DNA from: Actinomycetota bacterium
GTDB taxonomy: Bacteria; Actinomycetota; Actinomycetes; Nanopelagicales; Nanopelagicaceae
Length of the DNA: 6,745 nucleotides
Assembly (NCBI GenBank): GCA_009705675.1
Contig: WLSX01000029.1
Coordinates: forward strand, 1-6,745
Direction of reading: 5' to 3'
A program made the position numbers and the translations under genes. The notes under the pieces are model-generated. The model did not search any database and had not been told where the DNA came from. It was given only the letters and a program-made list of their open reading frames with translations. The stretch's first letter is position 1. Each line of letters opens with the position of its first letter. Of the stretch, positions 1 to 5,794 are shown one piece after another.

Positions 1-601
1 ATGAAATTGGGTAAACGCCCCATGTTGCGATCAAAAGCAAGCGCAAGCGACCAATGGTTGCTGCAACTCCTGCTGGTTGACGATCTAGAGACTTTGAAAG
101 CTCAACGAATAATACGTAAAGAATGTATAGGAAAGGAATTGTTGAAAGAACACCGAAGATAACCTTGGTGTTGTTAACTGTTGAAATCTCACCTGGGTAA
201 CCAAGTGCGATCATCGCAGCAGATGCTGGTACTAAGCGGCTGATCAATGAAGATGAAGCTGCCTTAGCAAGACCTAGAACTGCAATTACCTCAACTAGTA
301 GAAGAGGTACAGTTAAAATCCAGTCAACATAGCGGTATGCCTCGTTAAAAGCTCCTGCGCCAGTACCGGTCTTTAATGTTCCTGCCTCAAATGAAGAATC
401 AAATGAGTTGAAGATTCGCATGTAGTGGTAGCCAGCAATGAATGTAACCATTGATGACATTACTAATGCGCCGCGGTACTTAGGCAGTACGCGTGATTGT
501 GAAACTAATGTATATACGGTGCAAGCAAGCATTGATACAAGTCCAAATGAAAAGACGTTGTATAGAATGCCAAATTGGCCGTCGGTTAGTGATATACCCA
601 T
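1..601 (-). CDS. actR: Actinorhodopsin, light-driven proton pump (partial, C-terminus beyond window)
   Basis: Type I microbial rhodopsin of the actinorhodopsin/xanthorhodopsin-like group: a retinal protein of the inner membrane that pumps protons outward in light. I translated the minus strand from the ATG at 601-599; 200 codons are present and the gene runs off position 1. Helix C reads RYVDWILTVPLLLVE. It holds R90, the proton acceptor D93, T97 and the carboxylate donor E104, the D/T/E pattern of proton pumps. L101 sits at the proteorhodopsin position-105 tuning site, which suggests green absorption. H59 (GYHYMRIF) matches the histidine that pairs with the acceptor Asp. Helix E reads FGVLSTIPFLYILY; G150 aligns with Trp138 of bacteriorhodopsin and Gly156 of xanthorhodopsin. 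The sequence ends in helix F (WGVYPIS), so the helix G Schiff-base lysine is not visible. A GGAGG nine bases upstream supports the start. It is divergent from murI. Confidence 0.95.
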   Translation of the reverse strand, partial: MGISLTDGQFGILYNVFSFGLVSMLACTVYTLVSQSRVLPKYRGALVMSSMVTFIAGYHYMRIFNSFDSSFEAGTLKTGTGAGAFNEAYRYVDWILTVPLLLVEVIAVLGLAKAASSSLISRLVPASAAMIALGYPGEISTVNNTKVIFGVLSTIPFLYILYVLFVELSKSLDRQPAGVAATIGRLRLLLIATWGVYPIS

Positions 602-608
602 CTAAATT

Positions 609-622
609 AGCCTCCATAGGCT
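609..622 (-). promoter_or_regulatory. Actinorhodopsin ribosome binding site within a small hairpin
   Basis: On the minus strand GGAGG (611-615) lies nine bases before the rhodopsin ATG and decides that start. The site overlaps a perfect 5-bp stem, AGCCT/AGGCT, around the tetraloop ATGG. Most of the Shine-Dalgarno therefore falls in the loop and the 3' arm. The Shine-Dalgarno is clear; that the hairpin matters for translation is only a possibility, since 5 bp is short. Confidence 0.6.
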
Positions 623-690
623 TTTAGGTTGCTCATATCCTTTTGGACACAAGCCAGCGATTATTCGTAATTTCATATGCAAACTACGTT

Positions 691-718
691 TAACCGCCTA
701 CGTATATGGTGGCGGTTA
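691..718. repeat. Perfect inverted repeat TAACCGCC-N12-GGCGGTTA, possible operator
   Basis: The arms at 691-698 and 711-718 are exact reverse complements, 12 bases apart, so their centres lie 20 bp apart (about two helical turns). The spacer begins with the palindrome TACGTA. It lies 90 bp upstream of the rhodopsin start codon and about 140 bp upstream of murI. No T-run follows on either strand, so it does not look like an intrinsic terminator. A binding site for a dimeric regulator is plausible, but no regulator is visible here. Confidence 0.5.
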
Positions 719-846
719 CTGGCCAGTCAAACAATTGCATTCACGCTCTTTTCTCATTAATTTTTAAGAAATTTTCATTAAAAAAGGGGTAAATCGGACA
801 TTTTTGGATGGATTGGCTGGGTCAGGCGATATCTGCGCTCGCCATT

Positions 847-852
847 TACACT
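847..852 (+). promoter_or_regulatory. Leaderless -10 promoter element of murI
   Basis: TACACT fits the actinobacterial -10 pattern TAnnnT and ends seven bases before the murI ATG at 860. Transcription would therefore begin at or within a base or so of the A of the start codon. No Shine-Dalgarno-like purine stretch precedes that ATG, as expected for a leaderless mRNA, which is common in actinobacteria. No clear -35 hexamer is visible at the usual distance. Confidence 0.5.
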
Positions 853-859
853 TACACAA

Positions 860-1672
860 ATGGCTACTAATTCAATAGATAAGAAGAGCGCCCCAATTGG
901 CATCTTTGACTCAGGTGTTGGTGGCTTAACAGTTGCCCGAGCAATTATTGATCAGCTGCCCGGGGAATCAATTCTTTATATCGGCGATACCGCCCGCGGA
1001 CCTTATGGACCAAAATCTTTAGCCCAGGTTCGCACCTACGCCCTTGAGATTATGGATCAATTAGTTGCAGCTGGCGTTAAAGCAATTGTGATTGCTTGTA
1101 ATACTGCAAGTGCGGCGATGTTAAGAGATGCTCGCGAGCGCTATCAGATCCCAGTTATCGAAGTAATCCAACCTGCTGTTAGAAGAGCAGTTGCTGCAAC
1201 TAGAAGTGGCAAGGTCGGTGTAATTGGAACTGCTGCAACTATTGAATCAAAGGCATACCTTGATGCATTTGCCGCCGCCCCCCAATTAGAAATTACCGCC
1301 AAAGCTTGTCCATTATTTGTTGAGTATGTCGAGGCTGGAAAGACAAGTGGGGATGAGATCACCAAGATCGCCCAGGATTATTTAACAGATATGAAAAAAG
1401 CAGATATTGATACCTTGGTTTTAGGTTGTACTCACTACCCACTTTTAACAGGTGTGATCTCCTATGTAATGGGAAATGATGTCACCTTAGTTTCAAGTGC
1501 TGAAGAAACAGCAAAGGATCTATATCGCAACTTAGTTGAGGCAGATCTACTAAATACGCCCGGGGCGCCAGTAACCCACCGGTTTGTTGCAACCGCAGAT
1601 GCCGATAAGTTTGCCACCTTAGCCAGAAGGTTTTTAGGCCCTGAGGTTTTAAAAGTTACAACTAAGATTTAA
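860..1672 (+). CDS. murI: Glutamate racemase
   Basis: Cytoplasmic, cofactor-independent enzyme that interconverts L- and D-glutamate to supply D-Glu for peptidoglycan precursors. Family signatures are in order: [12 protein letters not shown] near the N-terminus (catalytic-region D17-S18), GDTARGPYG at 42-50, IACNTASA with the first catalytic cysteine C80, and GCTHYPLL with the second cysteine C190 followed by H192. The length of 270 aa is normal for the family and the gene looks intact. The ATG at 860 places the FDSGVGG motif at the usual depth and fits a leaderless transcript. It is the first gene of a co-directional run with rph (10-bp gap) and rdgB. The order matches the actinobacterial cluster known from Mycobacterium tuberculosis, except that the gene between murI and rph there (Rv1339) is absent here. 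Confidence 0.97.
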   Translation: MATNSIDKKSAPIGIFDSGVGGLTVARAIIDQLPGESILYIGDTARGPYGPKSLAQVRTYALEIMDQLVAAGVKAIVIACNTASAAMLRDARERYQIPVIEVIQPAVRRAVAATRSGKVGVIGTAATIESKAYLDAFAAAPQLEITAKACPLFVEYVEAGKTSGDEITKIAQDYLTDMKKADIDTLVLGCTHYPLLTGVISYVMGNDVTLVSSAEETAKDLYRNLVEADLLNTPGAPVTHRFVATADADKFATLARRFLGPEVLKVTTKI

Positions 1673-1682
1673 AAGGAGAGAT

Positions 1683-2408
1683 ATGAGCAGAGCAGATGGC
1701 AGAGGCAATGATCAACTTCGGACAGTTAAATTCACCCGTAATTGGTTAAATAATGCTGAAGGCTCAGTCTTAGTTGAGTTTGGTAACACAAGAGTTTTAT
1801 GTGTTGCCTCCTTTACTCCAGGAGTTCCTCGATGGTTAGTTGGCAAAGGTGAGGGTTGGGTAACAAGTGAGTATGCAATGTTGCCAAGAGCTACACACAC
1901 AAGAAGTGATCGAGAAAGTGTTAAAGGAAAGTTGGGCGGGCGAACCCAAGAGATCTCAAGATTAGTTGGTAGATCACTTCGCGGAGTAGTTGATATGAAG
2001 GCATTGGGAGAAAACACAATTGTGATTGATTGTGATGTGTTGCAGGCAGATGGTGGAACTAGAACTGCGGCGATTACTGGTGCTTACGTTGCACTGCAAG
2101 ATGCAATCTCATGGGCAAAGGAAAAAGGACATATTGCAAAAGGTGCTAATCCGCTTAAGCAATCAGTTGCTGCCGTCTCAGTTGGAATAATTAACGGTCA
2201 AGCAACTTTAGATCTTTGTTATGAAGAGGATGTTACGGCTGGCACTGATATGAATATTGTCTGCACCGGTGATGGTAATTTTATTGAGGTACAGGGAACG
2301 GCTGAGGGTGAACCATTTGATCGCACACTTTTAAATCAACTTTTAGATTTAGGAGCAGCCGGGTGTGCCCAACTGACCAAGTTGCAAGTAGCAGCCTTAG
2401 TTAAATAA
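1683..2408 (+). CDS. rph: Ribonuclease PH
   Basis: Phosphorolytic 3'-to-5' exoribonuclease that trims tRNA 3' ends, using phosphate and releasing nucleoside diphosphates; it forms a hexameric ring in the cytoplasm. The sequence shows the N-terminal RADGR motif (3-7), the EYAMLPRAT segment (63-71), [15 protein letters not shown] with phosphate-site R87, and [19 protein letters not shown] (116-134). The latter carries the catalytic-region aspartates and the phosphate-binding G125-T126-R127. At 241 aa it is full length for the family. AAGGAG just after the murI stop gives a ribosome binding site four bases from the ATG, so rph is probably read from the murI transcript. No defect is visible. Confidence 0.97.
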   Translation: MSRADGRGNDQLRTVKFTRNWLNNAEGSVLVEFGNTRVLCVASFTPGVPRWLVGKGEGWVTSEYAMLPRATHTRSDRESVKGKLGGRTQEISRLVGRSLRGVVDMKALGENTIVIDCDVLQADGGTRTAAITGAYVALQDAISWAKEKGHIAKGANPLKQSVAAVSVGIINGQATLDLCYEEDVTAGTDMNIVCTGDGNFIEVQGTAEGEPFDRTLLNQLLDLGAAGCAQLTKLQVAALVK

Positions 2409-2430
2409 CTTTCTTTAAATCAATTTAAAT

Positions 2431-3057
2431 ATGCGCCAATTAGTTCTTGCTACTAAGAATTTAGGAAAGATCGCCGAGTTTGATCGCTTACTTAATCAAT
2501 TTGCCAGTGATATAAAAGTTTTAGGGTTAAGTGATTACCCTGATATGCCCGAGGTTGAAGAAACTGGTAAAACCTTAAGTGAAAATGCCAGGCTTAAAGC
2601 CAAGGCGATCTCGCACTTTACTAATCTGCCAGCCTTAGCCGATGACAGCGGCTTATTTATTGATGCCTTAAATGGGCAGCCTGGAATTTACTCAGCCCGC
2701 TTTAGTGGATACGAAGGCACTGATTCCGGCCAGCGCGATCTTGCCAATATAAATAAGGTGCTTGAGTTGTTAAAGGATGTGCCGGAGCCAAAACGGGGTG
2801 CGCAATTTAAAGCGGTGGTCGCTTTTTATAAACCAAATATAGATGGAAGTTTTTTAGAAAAAGAGGAGCTTGGGGTTTTAGCAGGTGAAATAATCTCAAG
2901 GGCCCAAGGGGATGGCGGTTTTGGCTATGACCCAATATTTTCACCAAATGATTTTGATCAAACTTTGGCCGAGCTTTCACCTAGGGTGAAGGATGAGGTT
3001 AGTCATCGCGGCATCGCATTACGGGCAATTGCACCTTTTTTACGCGATCACCTCTAA
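2431..3057 (+). CDS. rdgB: XTP/dITP diphosphatase (non-canonical purine NTP pyrophosphatase, Ham1 family)
   Basis: Hydrolyses XTP, ITP and dITP to monophosphates, keeping deaminated purines out of DNA and RNA. Ham1/RdgB motifs are present: ATKNLGKIAEF at the N-terminus (T8, N10, K13), LADDSGLFIDALNGQPGIYS with the catalytic-region D71-D72, GGFGYDPIF (162-170) for base stacking and binding, and KDEVSHRGIAL (187-197) with the SHR purine-specificity residues. The 208-aa length is normal. It starts 22 bp after rph. No Shine-Dalgarno precedes the ATG, and the upstream sequence is AT-rich (TTTAAAT twice), so translation may be coupled to rph or start on a short leader. It is probably the last gene of the murI-rph-rdgB unit, although I see no strong hairpin directly after it. 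Confidence 0.96.
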   Translation: MRQLVLATKNLGKIAEFDRLLNQFASDIKVLGLSDYPDMPEVEETGKTLSENARLKAKAISHFTNLPALADDSGLFIDALNGQPGIYSARFSGYEGTDSGQRDLANINKVLELLKDVPEPKRGAQFKAVVAFYKPNIDGSFLEKEELGVLAGEIISRAQGDGGFGYDPIFSPNDFDQTLAELSPRVKDEVSHRGIALRAIAPFLRDHL

Positions 3058-3124
3058 TTCACTAGCGTAAATAAGAAGTTTGGTGAGGTATCCTTAAGCC
3101 ATCCTTCCCTGGAAAATCCAAACT

Positions 3125-3143
3125 ACTAGTAAAAATAACTAGT
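3125..3143. repeat. ACTAGT-N7-ACTAGT pair upstream of the Lys-rich membrane protein
   Basis: Two copies of the palindrome ACTAGT (3125-3130, 3138-3143) flank an A-rich 7-base spacer, 23 bp before the GTG start and just upstream of its ribosome binding site. The element could overlap the promoter or leader of this gene, whose -10 box I could not assign with confidence. It may be chance in AT-rich DNA. Confidence 0.3.
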
Positions 3144-3153
3144 GCTGATCAAT

Positions 3154-3159
3154 AAGGAG
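3154..3159 (+). promoter_or_regulatory. Ribosome binding site selecting the GTG start at 3166
   Basis: AAGGAG lies six bases upstream of GTG at 3166-3168 and is the strongest Shine-Dalgarno on the plus strand here. It fixes the start of the Lys-rich membrane protein at this GTG. No ATG lies nearby in frame upstream, and the basic repeat begins immediately after. Confidence 0.75.
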
Positions 3160-3165
3160 TTCTAA

Positions 3166-3915
3166 GTGGCCGCAAAGAAAAAAGCAGCTAAGCGTTCGAC
3201 AGCTAAACGCTCAAGTGCAAAGCGAAGTGTTAAGAAAGCAGCTAAGCGTTCGACCGCTAAAAAATCAACTGCTAAGCGCAGTACTAAGAAGAGCGCAAAG
3301 CGTTCTTCAAAGTCATCTACTCGTTATTCAATTCCAGCAGTACCGGTAAGCGGTTCATCTCGCTCATCAGTTTCTACTATTTCAACTACGCCAAAGCCTG
3401 CATCTAACTCTGCATACTCTTCAAGACAATCAAGCAAGGCCAGCAACTCTGGTTCATCAAAGGGAATTATCACTGCAGTTGTAGTTGGTATTTTAATTCT
3501 TGCAGTTGTGGTTATCTCTAAAAATTCATCATCTGATACAGCAACTGTTACCCCAACACCTGCTGCATCTGAGAGCGCTTCAACATCAGCTGCGCCAAGT
3601 GCAGCACCAAGTTCAGCACCACTTGCAGCTCATGAAGCACCAGTAGGAATTGTTTCGCTATATAACGCATCCGGTGCAACTGTTAACTGGAAGGCACCTG
3701 CTGCAACCGAAGGAATTACTGGTTACAACGTGGAGCTTCGCGCTAATGGAGCTGGCGATTGGAAACTAGTAGCAACAGTTGCTGCAACACAATTTAAACA
3801 ACAAATTACTAAGAATGACGAAACTGGCTGGGTACAGGTGAAGGTTTCAACTGTTTACTCAGATGGTCAAGTAGTTGCTGGCAAAGTCCACGGACTTCCA
3901 GGCAGCTGGTCATAA
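3166..3915 (+). CDS. Single-pass membrane protein with basic histone-like N-terminal tail and C-terminal fibronectin-III-like domain
   Basis: I do not recognise a named family for the whole protein. Residues 1-53 are a Lys/Arg/Ser/Ala/Thr low-complexity tail built from AKRST/KKS-type units: 23 of 53 residues are basic and none acidic, resembling the tails of actinobacterial HU or histone-H1-like proteins. Residues 54-99 form a Ser-rich linker. One membrane helix spans about 101-118 (IITAVVVGILILAVVVIS). Residues 119-157 are an Ala/Ser/Pro/Thr linker typical of exported actinobacterial proteins. Residues 158-243 look like one fibronectin-III domain (VNWKAP around W175, then GYNVELR, then VQVKVSTVYSDG). 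The positive-inside rule puts the basic tail in the cytoplasm and the FN3 domain outside. There is no cleavable signal peptide. It has its own ribosome binding site and a strong terminator, so it is probably monocistronic. Linking membrane to nucleic acid or an acidic partner is a guess. Confidence 0.85.
   Translation: MAAKKKAAKRSTAKRSSAKRSVKKAAKRSTAKKSTAKRSTKKSAKRSSKSSTRYSIPAVPVSGSSRSSVSTISTTPKPASNSAYSSRQSSKASNSGSSKGIITAVVVGILILAVVVISKNSSSDTATVTPTPAASESASTSAAPSAAPSSAPLAAHEAPVGIVSLYNASGATVNWKAPAATEGITGYNVELRANGAGDWKLVATVAATQFKQQITKNDETGWVQVKVSTVYSDGQVVAGKVHGLPGSWS
3181..3254 (+). repeat. 20-bp direct repeat inside the basic-tail coding region
   Basis: An identical 20-base sequence beginning AAAGCAGCTAAGCG occurs at 3181-3200 and 3235-3254, offset by 54 bp (18 codons, in frame). 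It encodes the repeated KAAKRST peptide. Shorter degenerate copies of AAGCG/GCTAA lie around it. Such in-frame repeats could let the tail expand or contract by slippage or recombination without breaking the frame. Confidence 0.7.
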
Positions 3916-3932
3916 AAAAAGTTAAGTAATTT

Positions 3933-3968
3933 AAATAGCCCCCAATTACTTGGGGGCTATTTTATTTT
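3933..3968. terminator. Strong intrinsic terminator between convergent genes
   Basis: Arms at 3933-3945 and 3950-3962 form a perfect 13-bp stem around the loop TTAC, with a core of five consecutive C:G pairs. On the plus strand the 3' arm runs into TTTTATTTTT, a classic Rho-independent tail that ends transcription of the gene finishing at 3915. On the minus strand the hairpin is followed by a TTTAAATTA stretch and, further on, a T-run. It may therefore also terminate the acyltransferase transcript, whose stop codon is just 3' of it in plus coordinates. Confidence 0.93.
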
Positions 3969-3974
3969 TGGTAA

Positions 3975-5744
3975 TTATTGTTTAACTAAAACTGTTAAAA
4001 CCAAATCAACATAAACATCAGAGCCAGCTGGACTTAGGTGAACACCATCGGGAGCAAATAACTCTGGTCGATCTTTTGATACGCGATCCCAATCAACTAA
4101 TCTTACATTTGGATAACGTGATGCAACTTTTGAAATAATCGCATTATTTGCATCTTTCCATGGGCGGGGAACTGCAGTGTTAACCACAATAACTTGTGGT
4201 TGATTTTTAACAATCTCAAAGATATCGACCACAGTTTGCTCACTAAGTGCGTTGTTATTACCAAGATTAAATACAACTGGAGATGATGGAACTGAGCTTT
4301 GATCTACTCGCATAACTGCTAATAACTCAGGTGCTTGCCGGCCTACACGAGCATTAATTAGTGAGATGTGCTCTTTGCTCTCTAACTTACTTCTAATACC
4401 TAAAATTACGGAATCACCAGTTACCCAAAGACCGGTAGTACTACCAAGATCCTCCTGACTTGCTGCCTGATCTTCTTGCTGAGTAAGTAGATCTTGTGAA
4501 ATTTGATCTGCTTTATTAATCGCTTGCACTGAGATTGAAGAGGTAATTGCTAAAACTGCAATTATTGAAAACACGATTGATAATTGCTGACGAAGTTTTA
4601 CCTTTGGCGCGCGATATTTCATGCCACGAAACCAGTTTTGCACCATGCCCTGTCTAAATGGAATCTCAACCCAGCGCAGTGAAATATCAGCTAGTGCTAA
4701 AACTAATAACACACGTGCTAAATAAAGCGCCCAGGTTTGGCCAGTTAAATCAACGGATGGCCGGGTTACCTGAAAAATTACCCAGTGCCAAATATAGATT
4801 CCATAACTTCGCTGTCCGACCCAACGAAATGGTGCGCTGCTAATCAGGGGTGCAAATCTTGAAGCCGGGTGTACTAAAGAGATGATTACTAAGCAGCCGA
4901 AAATACCTGCTAATGGGAATGCAATGCGATAAAGACCAGCATTAGTTTCATCAATAAATAAAAAAGTGGCAATTAATCCCAGTAAGCCAACTACACCAAT
5001 TCCATCAATTACATCTTGAGCACGTTTTGCAATATCAGCACTTAAGTTTTGTGGTATCCAAGAAACTGCTAAAGCTGAACCAAGAAATAGACCGAGTGAG
5101 TGGGTATCAGTTCCGAAGTAGATGTGGCTAATTTGTTGAGCATTTGATTGGTCAAGTCGTAAGGAAACTAAAAATAAAGTAACACCAGAGATAATCGCAA
5201 TTAGTAAAGCTATACGAGCAATATTCTTCTTTCCAAAGTACTTTAAAACAGTGAGCAGAATAATTGGCCAAATTAAATAGAACTGAAGCTCAACTGCAAG
5301 TGACCAGGTGTGTTGCAGAAGTGGTGGCCGGCCAATAGCTTCAAAGTAATCTTGATGCCGGGCTACTAAAAACCAATTTATCGTGCCAGTAAGGGCGTAT
5401 GGCAGATCAGATAAGAATCTTTTAATTGCCTCCGGTGCCCAAACTCCAATAAAGATGATTGTGCAGATGACCATGAAAATAAAGGCTGGATAAATTCTGC
5501 GCAACCTGGCAGCATAAAATGCCCGAAGGTCTAAGGCACTGGATTGATTTATTGAGTCAAGAATTAATCGAGTGATTACATAACCAGAAATTACAAAAAA
5601 TAAATCAACTCCAAGAAACCCACCGGGTATCCACGTAATTCCTAAGTGATACAAAATTACGGCAGTGACTGCGATTGCTCGCAAGCCATCAATGGATGAG
5701 ATATGGCGAACGCCAACCTTGCCAGTTGTATTTTTTGCACTCAT
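3975..5744 (-). CDS. OafA-type membrane O-acyltransferase with C-terminal SGNH domain
   Basis: Acyltransferase_3/SGNH fusion: the membrane domain is thought to pass acyl groups (commonly acetyl) across the membrane and the periplasmic SGNH domain to place them on surface glycans or peptidoglycan. The membrane domain (about 14-365) opens with RHISSIDGLRAIAV and has H33 in ILYHLG, FLGVDLFFVISGYVIT (43-58), RRIYPA (82-87) and QHTWSLAVELQFYLIWP with H145 and E152. An extra helix at about 388-408 leads to the SGNH part: block I GDS with nucleophile S445, block III as GNNN (495-498; the usual form is GxND, with N497 at the Asn position) and block V DGVHLSPAG with D566 and H569. At 589 aa it is somewhat shorter than the 600-700 aa common for this fusion but appears complete. 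The acceptor is unknown; no glycan cluster surrounds it. It starts 50 bp after the coiled-coil gene with no obvious Shine-Dalgarno. Confidence 0.93.
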   Translation of the reverse strand: MSAKNTTGKVGVRHISSIDGLRAIAVTAVILYHLGITWIPGGFLGVDLFFVISGYVITRLILDSINQSSALDLRAFYAARLRRIYPAFIFMVICTIIFIGVWAPEAIKRFLSDLPYALTGTINWFLVARHQDYFEAIGRPPLLQHTWSLAVELQFYLIWPIILLTVLKYFGKKNIARIALLIAIISGVTLFLVSLRLDQSNAQQISHIYFGTDTHSLGLFLGSALAVSWIPQNLSADIAKRAQDVIDGIGVVGLLGLIATFLFIDETNAGLYRIAFPLAGIFGCLVIISLVHPASRFAPLISSAPFRWVGQRSYGIYIWHWVIFQVTRPSVDLTGQTWALYLARVLLVLALADISLRWVEIPFRQGMVQNWFRGMKYRAPKVKLRQQLSIVFSIIAVLAITSSISVQAINKADQISQDLLTQQEDQAASQEDLGSTTGLWVTGDSVILGIRSKLESKEHISLINARVGRQAPELLAVMRVDQSSVPSSPVVFNLGNNNALSEQTVVDIFEIVKNQPQVIVVNTAVPRPWKDANNAIISKVASRYPNVRLVDWDRVSKDRPELFAPDGVHLSPAGSDVYVDLVLTVLVKQ

Positions 5745-5794
5745 CTTAATTACTCAAACTTAGAGAAAGTATTTACTAACTCCAGGTTAAAGAG

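Larger units (their letters stand above)
602..859. other. Divergent intergenic region between rhodopsin and murI
   Basis: This 258-bp gap between divergent genes should hold promoters for both. Supportable contents are the rhodopsin ribosome binding site (609-622), the 8-12-8 inverted repeat (691-718), a very AT-rich stretch around 754-786 that could act as an upstream promoter element, and the leaderless murI promoter (847-852). I could not settle on a rhodopsin promoter: AATAAT-like hexamers exist on the minus strand near 660-670, but no convincing -35 box is correctly spaced. I found no small gene with a good start context. Confidence 0.6.

Noticed and set aside
691..718. Inverted repeat considered as an intrinsic terminator
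   Set aside because: It has a 12-base loop and no T-run on either strand, and it lies upstream of both divergent genes, where no transcript should end.
1144..1365. 73-codon open frame on the minus strand inside murI
   Set aside because: It is antisense to an intact, motif-rich murI, has no recognisable motif and looks like a chance frame.
1712..2017. 101-codon open frame on the minus strand inside rph
   Set aside because: It is antisense to the conserved RNase PH core, so its sequence is dictated by rph; there is no independent evidence for it.
3048..3120. Possible terminator after rdgB (CACC/GGTG and TGGA-AAA-TCCA pairings)
   Set aside because: The stems are only 4 bp and are not followed by a T-run, too weak to call.
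3181..3254. Short repeats considered as a CRISPR array or mobile-element end
   Set aside because: There are only two copies, both inside a coding frame and encoding a repeated peptide; no spacers or transposase are present.
4658..4843. 61-codon plus-strand open frame inside the acyltransferase gene
   Set aside because: It is a shadow of the acyltransferase, with no motif supporting expression.
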